From an uncultured Pseudomonadota bacterium (lineage in GTDB: Bacteria > Myxococcota_A > UBA796 > SXON01), in NCBI GenBank assembly GCA_903844155.1, contig CAIMSU010000198.1, positions 1 through 42,141 on the forward strand: DNA of 42,141 bases, written 5' to 3'. The notes under the pieces were generated by a model. The model had not been told where the DNA came from and did not search any database. It saw only the letters and a list, made by a program, of their open reading frames with translations. The position numbers and the translations under genes are program-made. Positions 24,222-30,929 of this stretch are shown here, piece after piece. Position 1 is the stretch's first letter. Each line of letters opens with the position of its first letter.

Positions 24222-25736
24222 ATGCCCCGCGCCCTCGCCCGTCCGCCCCTTCGCGCCCTCGCCCGTCCGCTCCTCGGCGCCCTCGCCGCAGGCACCTGCA
24301 CCCTCGCGCTGGCCTCGCCCGACTCCGCGCTCGCCCGCCTCGACATCCTCTCCAAGGCCTGGTGGGACGACCAGACCGTCGGCCGCACCGTCACCCAGGG
24401 GCAAATCGCGCCCCCGGCTCGCCCGCTGACGCTCCTCGACGGCGAACGCGCCGACCCGACCACATGGCTGGCGCTCAACCTGATCCTCGGCCTCCAACCT
24501 GCCGACCGCTGGCGTGTGTCCAACGGGCAGACGTTCGTGCAACGGTCGCCGGACGCGGACGAGCTGCGGCTGATGGGCGACCTGGGGGCTCGAGTCGGCC
24601 TGAAACACCCGAAGACCTTCGAGATCCGCACGGAGGCGAGCACGATCGTGTGGGTCGGCCTCTCGACGACGAACGGGACGGTCGACGTGCCGGTAGCCTG
24701 GCCGGCGGACTGGCGGACCGTCGAAGCCGCTCGGGCGATGCATGAGGTGGGGCTGCCATCCCCGACGTTGCAGGCCACCGGCCTGGTGGATCCGAGCTTT
24801 GAGGACGAGCTCGCGGAGCGCGTGGCGTGGTGGACGGAAGGGACGACGGTGCTGGACGCGGCGCGCACGTCGCTTGGCGCCCACTCGGTGCAGCTCGAAG
24901 GCCAAACGGCGCTCTACCAGCGCGTTGCCGTCAGACCGGGCGTGAGCGTGACCGTGCACGCGAAGCTGTGTGCCCAGGGCAGCGCGGTCACCGAGTCGCT
25001 GGTCTGGGAGGATGAAGCCGGAAAGGTGATCGGCAAGAAGCATAGCGAGCCGGTCTCGGACCAGGCGTGGCAGGACGTCGCCCTCGTGGAGACAGCACCT
25101 GCGGGCGCTTTCGCCGTCGAGGTCCGGTTCGACGCGACGGGCGACGGTTTTGCCAATGCCGACGACGTGCGCTTCACGCGGTCGGACGTAGCTGCCGGGA
25201 CCGGTCCGCACCGGGTCGTCCGCGCGTGGGCCGGAACGGCCGTGCGGCTCTTCGCCGACCCCGCGGAGGTCCCCGACGCCGAGACCCACCTCACGCACAT
25301 CGACCAGGCGGTTCGCGGCGCCCTCGGCCTGCTCGGTCAGCCCACCGCCAGCGTCGTCGACATCCACTTCGCCACCTCCGTCGTGGACGCAGGGGGCGAG
25401 GCGGCCTGCATCGCCGCTACGGACGCGGACGCCACGGCCTGCGTGCTCCGGCAGGACCTCCAGGCGCTCTGGGGCGCCCCGGGAAACCCCCTGTTTGCGG
25501 CTGCTTTCTCCGCGGCACTCTCTGGAGCGGATCTGCCCCCCCAGCAAGGCGACCTCGATGCCGGCCTGCGTTGGACGACCGGACCGCCGCCAGCCTCCTG
25601 GGTGAGCTTCTCGCGATGGCTCCTCGATCAATACGGCACGGCGGCCGTGCGCGCCGCCTGGCAGAGCGCGGACCTGCAGGCCTTCAAGGCGGGCCGAAAA
25701 ACCCTCCCCGAGCTGGAGCGGGCGTGGCGGCAATGA
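24222..25736 (+). CDS. exported protein with a galactose-binding-like jelly-roll segment
   Basis: The ATG at 24222 gives 504 residues with a signal peptide that has an Arg-rich start and ends near ALASPDS. The longer frame from 24024 covers the divergent promoter gap and the other gene, so I reject it. Residues about 185-320 fit a carbohydrate-binding-like beta-sandwich (DPSFEDELAERVAWWTEG, then a TSLGAHSVQLEG stretch and QRVAVRPGVSVTVHAKLC), of the kind found in extracellular enzymes and adhesins. The C-terminal third (about 330-504) looks like the helical part of a secreted peptidase-like domain, but has no HExxH or other catalytic motif I can see. Function unknown; probably extracytoplasmic. 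Confidence 0.75.
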   Translation: MPRALARPPLRALARPLLGALAAGTCTLALASPDSALARLDILSKAWWDDQTVGRTVTQGQIAPPARPLTLLDGERADPTTWLALNLILGLQPADRWRVSNGQTFVQRSPDADELRLMGDLGARVGLKHPKTFEIRTEASTIVWVGLSTTNGTVDVPVAWPADWRTVEAARAMHEVGLPSPTLQATGLVDPSFEDELAERVAWWTEGTTVLDAARTSLGAHSVQLEGQTALYQRVAVRPGVSVTVHAKLCAQGSAVTESLVWEDEAGKVIGKKHSEPVSDQAWQDVALVETAPAGAFAVEVRFDATGDGFANADDVRFTRSDVAAGTGPHRVVRAWAGTAVRLFADPAEVPDAETHLTHIDQAVRGALGLLGQPTASVVDIHFATSVVDAGGEAACIAATDADATACVLRQDLQALWGAPGNPLFAAAFSAALSGADLPPQQGDLDAGLRWTTGPPPASWVSFSRWLLDQYGTAAVRAAWQSADLQAFKAGRKTLPELERAWRQ

Positions 25737-25787
25737 GCCGTCAGTGGAAAGCCTTTCAGGTCCGCGCCGCTCGCGGGTCCAAGCAAT

Positions 25788-26426
25788 GTGATGGCTGAAT
25801 TCGCCAACCCCCCGACTCCGCTCCCCGCCGGTCCATCCGCCGCCGAGATGGAGGCGTTGTACCGGCGATACGCCCCGGTCCTGCACGCCCGCGCACGCAG
25901 CATCCTCGGCAGCGACGAGAGCGCCGCGGACGCCGTTCAGGAGACCTTCGCCCGGGTGATCCGCCACTGGGCCGAGTTCCGCGCCGAGGCCTCGCCGCTG
26001 ACGTGGATGTACCGCATCAGCACGAACTGGTGTTTGAACCAGCTCCGCAACCACAAGGGACGGTCGCGCAAGCACACCGACCACAAGGACGAGATCCAGC
26101 CCGGATCCACCGAGGATCTGCACGGCTACGACCCCGTCGGCGGCCTCGACGCGCCAACCATCCACCGCCTCCTGGACGGCGCCGACGACCAGACCCGCCG
26201 CATCATCATCCACCTCTATTTTGACGACCTCACCCGCGACGAGACCGCGCGCCTCGTCGGCATCTCCCAGCCAACCTTGCGAAAGCGCCACGACGCCTTC
26301 GTCGATCACGCCCGACGCACGCTCGGCATCGTGCTGACCACCGCGGTCACCTTCCTCGCGATCCGCTTGCTGACAGGGCCGCTGGCCGCGATCGCGCTGG
26401 ACCACGCGCTTCGGGGCCAGCCATGA
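25788..26426 (+). CDS. ECF sigma factor with a C-terminal membrane helix
   Basis: The 212-residue protein (GTG at 25788 or ATG at 25791) has sigma region 2 at about 22-90 (LYRRYAPVLHARARSIL, DAVQETFARVIRHWAEFR, WMYRISTNWCLNQLRNH). Sigma region 4 lies at about 125-178, with the helix-turn-helix segment TRDETARLVGISQPTLRKRH. It belongs to the extracytoplasmic-function group, which binds RNA polymerase core and directs it to stress or envelope regulons. After region 4 there is an uninterrupted hydrophobic run (about 179-204), which would tether the factor to the inner membrane. This is unusual for a sigma factor. Its stop overlaps the start of the DUF4384-like gene (ATGA), so the two are co-translated. 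Confidence 0.9.
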   Translation: MMAEFANPPTPLPAGPSAAEMEALYRRYAPVLHARARSILGSDESAADAVQETFARVIRHWAEFRAEASPLTWMYRISTNWCLNQLRNHKGRSRKHTDHKDEIQPGSTEDLHGYDPVGGLDAPTIHRLLDGADDQTRRIIIHLYFDDLTRDETARLVGISQPTLRKRHDAFVDHARRTLGIVLTTAVTFLAIRLLTGPLAAIALDHALRGQP

Positions 26427-27394
26427 AACCCCTCAACGACGGCTCCCGCCCCTCCCGGCTCGCGCAGGCACGCGCGCTGACCGGCGAGACGGACGACGCG
26501 ACCACCGTCGACCCACAATTCGCCGTAACCATCGCCGCTTCCTCCCCTCCTCCCTTCAACTTCACCTCCCTCACCACCCTCGCCGCAACCCTCCCCCCCG
26601 ATGCCCCACAACTGCGGAGAGCAGATCTGGTACATCCGGACCCGCCCGCGGATGTACCACAAATGGTCTCCGCAGTTGTGGTAGATCCCGACGGACAGGC
26701 AGATGTACCACAACTGGTCTCTGCAGTTGTGGTAGATCGGAAGGGCGCTGCGGGGCGGGCGAGGCCGGCTCGGCAAACGTGGCTTGGACCGCTCAAAGGG
26801 GCCGATCGCTCCGACGCGATGGCGGGGACGCGGAAGGGTGGTTGGCGCAGCTGGGCGCCCGGTCTGGTGCTCGCAGCCGGGATGGCGTTGGCAGTCTTCG
26901 TCATCAACGCGCCGGACCCCCGACACAATCACCTCAAGGGCGGCGAGAGCGACCTCGGGTACTACGTTCAGCACGACGGCAACGTGCTCCCCGGCGATCC
27001 GTCAACGCCCGTGCAGGCCGGCGACGCCATCCAGTTCACCTACCGCACGACCGCCACCCGCATGATCCTCCTCTCCGTCGACGCTGGCGGCACCGTCACC
27101 GTGTTCTGGCCCGCCCACGCGAATGGCACCGATCACGGCGTGGACGTGATCCCCGGTGAGCGGCACGTGCTCGACGGCTCGATCGTGCTCGACGACGCAC
27201 CCTCGCCGGAGGTCTTCGTGGGGTTCTTCGGCGACTGGACCGTCGACGAGGCGAAGACTCGAGCCGAGGTCACGTTCGCCAGCGCCGGGATCGACGGGAT
27301 CGCGAGCTGGGGGCGGTCGCCCGACGTCCGCGACGAGGGCGGGACGGAGCCCGGCAACGCCGTCGCCACCGTCGTGATCGAGAAGGCAGAGTGA
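26423..27394 (+). CDS. single-pass membrane protein with a DUF4384-like exported domain
   Basis: The 323-residue protein has a cytoplasmic, Pro-rich N-terminal part (1-142) and one transmembrane helix (about 145-163). The exported beta-rich domain (about 175-290) contains AGDAIQFTYRTTATRMILLSVDAGGTVTVFWP, the pattern of the DUF4384 family. It stands where an anti-sigma factor is normally encoded, but has no zinc-finger or other anti-sigma motif. Anti-sigma action is therefore a hypothesis from gene order. Residues 61-111 are three 17-residue repeats (DVPQLVSAVVVDRKGAA-like) encoded by the palindromic 51-bp repeat. The stop overlaps the caspase gene start (GTGA). Confidence 0.75.
   Translation: MKPLNDGSRPSRLAQARALTGETDDATTVDPQFAVTIAASSPPPFNFTSLTTLAATLPPDAPQLRRADLVHPDPPADVPQMVSAVVVDPDGQADVPQLVSAVVVDRKGAAGRARPARQTWLGPLKGADRSDAMAGTRKGGWRSWAPGLVLAAGMALAVFVINAPDPRHNHLKGGESDLGYYVQHDGNVLPGDPSTPVQAGDAIQFTYRTTATRMILLSVDAGGTVTVFWPAHANGTDHGVDVIPGERHVLDGSIVLDDAPSPEVFVGFFGDWTVDEAKTRAEVTFASAGIDGIASWGRSPDVRDEGGTEPGNAVATVVIEKAE
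26600..26738. repeat. three palindromic 37-bp elements at a 51-bp period, in frame
   Basis: Copies lie at 26600-26636, 26651-26687 and 26702-26738, each separated by 14 bases. The third has arms GATGTACCACAACTG and CAGTTGTGGTAGATC around a 7-base loop, pairing except at one position. Copies 2 and 3 differ at two bases. Copy 1 matches copy 2 better when reversed (30 of 37 positions), so its loop is inverted. The array encodes three 17-residue repeats. It is less GC-rich than its surroundings, suggesting insertion of a foreign or mobile palindrome. Confidence 0.9.
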
Positions 27395-28971
27395 CGCCGC
27401 TGCTCCTCGCGCTGCTGATCCCGAGGGCGGACGCCGCGATCCGTCGCTTCGCGCTGGTAGTCGGGAACAACGAGGGCCGGGCGGGCGCGGAGGAACTGTA
27501 CTTCGCCGAGCAGGACGCGAGGAAGATGCAGGATATCTTCACGCACCAGGGCGAGGTCGAGCCGGCCGACCTGCAGCTCGTGCTCGGGGGCTCGCGCACC
27601 CAGGTGCTCGCCGCGCTCGGCGCGCTGAAGGCCAGGATCGCGCAAGCGAAGGCGTCGGGCGACGACACCATCCTCACGTTCTACTACTCGGGGCACGCCG
27701 ACGCGCAGAACCTCGAAGTCGGCCGCACCACGGTGTCCTGGGACGAGCTGGCCGACGACCTCGACCACTCCGGCGCCGACGTGCGCATCGCCTTCGTCGA
27801 CGCCTGCCAGTCCGGCAGCCTCACCCGTCGCAAGGGCGGAACACTCGCGCCAAGCTTCGTTTTTGACGTCCACCAGCGACTCGACGCGTCCGGCTCCGTC
27901 TACCTGACCTCCTCCGCGAGCGACGAGGCGAGCCAGGAGTCCGACACCATCGCCGGCAGCTACTTCACCCACTTTCTCGCGAGCGCCCTGTCCGGCACCG
28001 CGGACGAGAACAACGACGGCCACGTCACGCTCAGCGAGACCTACCGCTACGTCTACCACCAGACCGTCTTCCAGACGTCCGATACCCAGGGCGGGACGCA
28101 GCACCCGACGTACGACTGGGAGCTCTCGGGGACGGGCGACGTCGTCGTCGCGGAGCTTCCCCGGGCGGGCGGAACGCTCACCTTCTCGGCCGCGAACCCG
28201 GGGACGTTCACGGTTTTCGACCCTGACCGGCACCTGTTCATCGCTGAGGTGACCGTCACCCCGGATGCGGACCGCAAGCTGGGCGTGGCCCCTGGACATT
28301 ACCTGGTCCAACGCCGCTACCCGACCTGGCTGGAGGTGCACAAGGTGAGCGTGGCGGCGGGCGCTGAGACCGCGGTCGGCGGGAGCGAGGGGTTTGAGCG
28401 GATGGCCTACGCGAACGACACGGCGAAGGGGATGATCGCCAAGGATCTCAGTCGTGAAAAGCTGCCGCGCATGTCGGTGCGAGCCGTGTTCGGCGGGCGC
28501 GCGTTCGCTGGCGCTGACATCCCGCAGTCCTATCTGCCGGCATCGCCGATGGCCGGTGCAGAAGGCAGGTTCAACTGGCACAAGGGCCCCTGGGCGCAGG
28601 TCGACCTGCTCGCTGGCAGCGGGACGGGCGACATCGCAGTCCCCGGACTCGACTACACGGTCAAGACCAACGTCTCCTCCGCCAGCCTTGGAGCGGGCAT
28701 CGGCTATGCCACACCCGAAGCCCGTTTTCGCGTCGGCGGCGGCCTGCACCTGGAGGGCCTGTACCTCGCCCGTCGCTTTCCGGACGCAGACACGCCCGGG
28801 CAGCACGCGTTCGGGCTCGCTCCGGGCCTTGAAGGCTGGGCCGGCTGGTACCCCGGGCACTTTGAGCTGGAGTTCGAGATGCGAACGCACTATCTACCGT
28901 ACATCGTGGATGATCAGCGGGTCGGCATGGTCTACAACGAGGTCGGCTTGAACCTCGGGTGGCGGTTTTGA
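27391..28971 (+). CDS. exported caspase (peptidase C14) with a C-terminal outer-membrane beta-barrel
   Basis: The 526-residue protein starts at a GTG overlapping the previous stop. A short signal peptide (residues 1-16, TPLLLALLIPRADAA) leads into a caspase-like domain (about 19-260): FALVVGNNEG, then the catalytic His102 in FYYSGHAD and the catalytic Cys139 in AFVDACQSGS. Both catalytic residues are intact. A middle beta-rich part (about 265-350) follows, then from about 358 to the end a run of alternating amphipathic strands ending in Phe, as in small outer-membrane barrels. The protease domain is therefore probably periplasmic or surface-located rather than cytoplasmic. Substrate and activation are unknown. 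The next gene starts inside its stop codon (TTGA). Confidence 0.9.
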   Translation: MTPLLLALLIPRADAAIRRFALVVGNNEGRAGAEELYFAEQDARKMQDIFTHQGEVEPADLQLVLGGSRTQVLAALGALKARIAQAKASGDDTILTFYYSGHADAQNLEVGRTTVSWDELADDLDHSGADVRIAFVDACQSGSLTRRKGGTLAPSFVFDVHQRLDASGSVYLTSSASDEASQESDTIAGSYFTHFLASALSGTADENNDGHVTLSETYRYVYHQTVFQTSDTQGGTQHPTYDWELSGTGDVVVAELPRAGGTLTFSAANPGTFTVFDPDRHLFIAEVTVTPDADRKLGVAPGHYLVQRRYPTWLEVHKVSVAAGAETAVGGSEGFERMAYANDTAKGMIAKDLSREKLPRMSVRAVFGGRAFAGADIPQSYLPASPMAGAEGRFNWHKGPWAQVDLLAGSGTGDIAVPGLDYTVKTNVSSASLGAGIGYATPEARFRVGGGLHLEGLYLARRFPDADTPGQHAFGLAPGLEGWAGWYPGHFELEFEMRTHYLPYIVDDQRVGMVYNEVGLNLGWRF

Positions 28972-29873
28972 GCTGGGTCGTCGCCATCCTCCCGATCCTC
29001 GCCCTGCTGACCGGCTGCGGCGACATCTCCAACGAGGTGTTCACGCAGGACGCCGACTTCGCCGCCGCCTTTCCCGGCGACCAGACGACGACCCTGTCCG
29101 CCCCGGCCGGCGCGACCACCGCGACACCGCCCGACCTCCTCGCCCTCTCCCTCACCGTCGGCACGTCCCTCAACGACACCCTCGCCACCGTGCTCTCCGC
29201 GGTCGACACCGTCCGCGCCGCACCGCCCGCCTCCCGTGACACGACCGCCCGCGCCTGGGGTCCGTACATCTGGGACGGCGCCGACCTGACCGCGCAGATG
29301 CAGCTCACCGGTGGAACGCGATACGACTGGGCGCTCGCCGCGAATTCCAGCGCCTTCGCGTCCGGCAGTCACTACGCGGGCGACACGGTGGCCGCGGGCG
29401 ACGGCAGTTTTGCCTGGGACGCGAGCGCCGAAGCCGCGCAGACCGGCGGCCTCGCAGCCGGCCGGCTCGACGTCACGTACGACAACCGCGACGGCGTGGA
29501 CCTCCTCGTCGTTGAGCAGGGCCTCACGGCCGACCCCGCGACGTCACCGCCTTCCGACGGCACCTACGCCTACGCGCTCACGACCGGCATCGGCGACTTC
29601 CAGTACCGCGCGACGATCCCCGAGCCGGGCTCTCCCGACCTGGCGGTCGCCGCTGAGGTCCACGCCCGCTGGATCGACAACGTCGGGGGACGGGCCGATG
29701 CGTGGCTGGACGGCGGGGATCTCGTGACCGAGGATGTCTGGACGCAGTGCTGGGACGGCACCGGCACGCTCCTGTACGCCTCCGACACCGAGGGCCTCGT
29801 CGACGTCGTCACGGGCGACGGAGGCTCGGCGGCCTGCGCGTTCCACGATCTCGCGCCGGCAGACCGGATCTGA
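28968..29873 (+). CDS. lipoprotein of unknown function in the caspase operon
   Basis: The 301-residue protein begins with a TTG that overlaps the caspase stop; a GTG nine bases upstream in the same frame is an alternative. The signal peptide ends LLTGC with Cys16 (from the TTG). The mature protein is acidic, with many DTT, ADTV and DGTY stretches and predicted beta structure, and has two Cys near the end (QCWDG, SAACAF). No family or catalytic motif was recognised. Fourth and last gene of the sigma/DUF4384/caspase operon, it may be a surface partner of the caspase-barrel protein. Confidence 0.75.
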   Translation: MSWVVAILPILALLTGCGDISNEVFTQDADFAAAFPGDQTTTLSAPAGATTATPPDLLALSLTVGTSLNDTLATVLSAVDTVRAAPPASRDTTARAWGPYIWDGADLTAQMQLTGGTRYDWALAANSSAFASGSHYAGDTVAAGDGSFAWDASAEAAQTGGLAAGRLDVTYDNRDGVDLLVVEQGLTADPATSPPSDGTYAYALTTGIGDFQYRATIPEPGSPDLAVAAEVHARWIDNVGGRADAWLDGGDLVTEDVWTQCWDGTGTLLYASDTEGLVDVVTGDGGSAACAFHDLAPADRI

Positions 29874-29929
29874 TCAGCAGCCGGAGCTCGGCTTCCCTGG
29901 CGAGCCGAGGTCCGTGCTAGAAGCCGCGG

Positions 29930-30907
29930 ATGCGCCAGGTCACCTCCACCGCGTCGGCCCCAGGCCGCATCTGCCTCGTCGGGGAGCACTGCGATTGGGC
30001 CGGCGGCGCCGGGTTGACTGTGCCGATGGACCGATCGGTCCGGCTGGAGTGGCGGGCGACGGGCGAGTCGCCGCGGTTTGGGGCGACGTCCTGGTTCGAG
30101 GGGCGCGAGGCCCGGTGGAACGGCGAGGGCGACCCGGGCCTGTTTCGGCTGATCCCGGCGTGCTTCGACGCGGTCGGCGAGGCGCTGAGCGGGGAGCTGC
30201 GCATCACCGCGGATCTCCCGGCGGGTCGTGGATTTTCCAGCTCCGCTGCCCTTTGTGTTGCGATGGTCCGCGCCCTGCGACCGGGGTGGGACCCGACGAC
30301 GATCGCGGAGGCGGCCTATAGTGCCGAGCGTGCGACCGGGAGCGAGATCGGGCGCATGGACCCGCTGGCGTGCGCCTGGGGTGTGCCCTTGCACCTGCGT
30401 TTTCATGGCGACGCGGTGATCTGCGAACCAGTGGCGGGGCGGTGCGCTCTGGCCGTCGGCGTCTTCCCAAGTCCGCGGGACACCCGGGCGATCCTCACGA
30501 CCCTGAACCAGCATCACGCCGGCGAGGTGAGCTTGCGGGATTGGTCCGCCGTCGCGCGCGTTGGTGCGGTGCGCGGGGCGATCGAGCGGTTCGCGGCTGA
30601 GACGGACCGGGCGACAGAAGCGCTCCGCGACCACGATCTCGCGGTGCTTGGCGGCGCCATGAACGCCTGCCAGGACGTGTACGAGGACGATCTCGTCCCG
30701 TCATTTCCCGAGCTTCGCGCCCCCGGACTCGCGCGTGCCGTGCGGGCATTGCGCGCGGCAGGAGCCCTTGGCGCCAAGTTCACCGGCGCGGGCGGCGACG
30801 GTTCCGTCATCGGCCTCTACGAGCCGGGCAAGGCCGAAGCGGGGGTTCGGGCGCTCGACGCGCTCGGCCTCTCAGCCTTCTGCGTCGAGGTCTGCTCGCC
30901 CGCCTGA
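29930..30907 (+). CDS. GHMP kinase (galactokinase-like sugar kinase)
   Basis: The 325-residue protein has all three GHMP motifs: motif 1 at 9-26 (SAPGRICLVGEHCDWAGG), the ATP-binding motif 2 at 96-108 (LPAGRGFSSSAAL) and motif 3 at 281-297 (GAKFTGAGGDGSVIGLY). The catalytic Asp is probably D144 in GRMDPLACAWG. GEHCDWAGG resembles the galactokinase GEHTDYNGG, so a sugar 1-kinase is the best guess, with mevalonate-type or other GHMP substrates possible. It is cytosolic and not obviously in an operon: the upstream gene ends 56 bases away and the downstream dnaE is convergent. Confidence 0.9.
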   Translation: MRQVTSTASAPGRICLVGEHCDWAGGAGLTVPMDRSVRLEWRATGESPRFGATSWFEGREARWNGEGDPGLFRLIPACFDAVGEALSGELRITADLPAGRGFSSSAALCVAMVRALRPGWDPTTIAEAAYSAERATGSEIGRMDPLACAWGVPLHLRFHGDAVICEPVAGRCALAVGVFPSPRDTRAILTTLNQHHAGEVSLRDWSAVARVGAVRGAIERFAAETDRATEALRDHDLAVLGGAMNACQDVYEDDLVPSFPELRAPGLARAVRALRAAGALGAKFTGAGGDGSVIGLYEPGKAEAGVRALDALGLSAFCVEVCSPA

Positions 30908-30911
30908 CCGG

Positions 30912-30927
30912 CGGCTCGCGCGAGCCG
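30912..30927. terminator. possible bidirectional terminator palindrome
   Basis: CGGCTCGCGCGAGCCG is a perfect 16-bp palindrome between the stop codons of the convergent kinase and dnaE genes. It has almost no loop and no T-tract on either side, so it may be only a weak transcript end signal or a chance GC palindrome. Confidence 0.35.
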
Positions 30928-30929
30928 AA

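Noticed and set aside
24153-26405. A 750-codon minus-strand open frame.
   Set aside because: It overlaps two well-supported plus-strand genes (the exported protein and the sigma factor). Long open antisense frames are expected at this GC content.
26600-26738. A CRISPR-like array of three repeats.
   Set aside because: The repeats have short, 14-base spacers, lie in frame inside a gene and encode protein repeats. There are no cas genes nearby.
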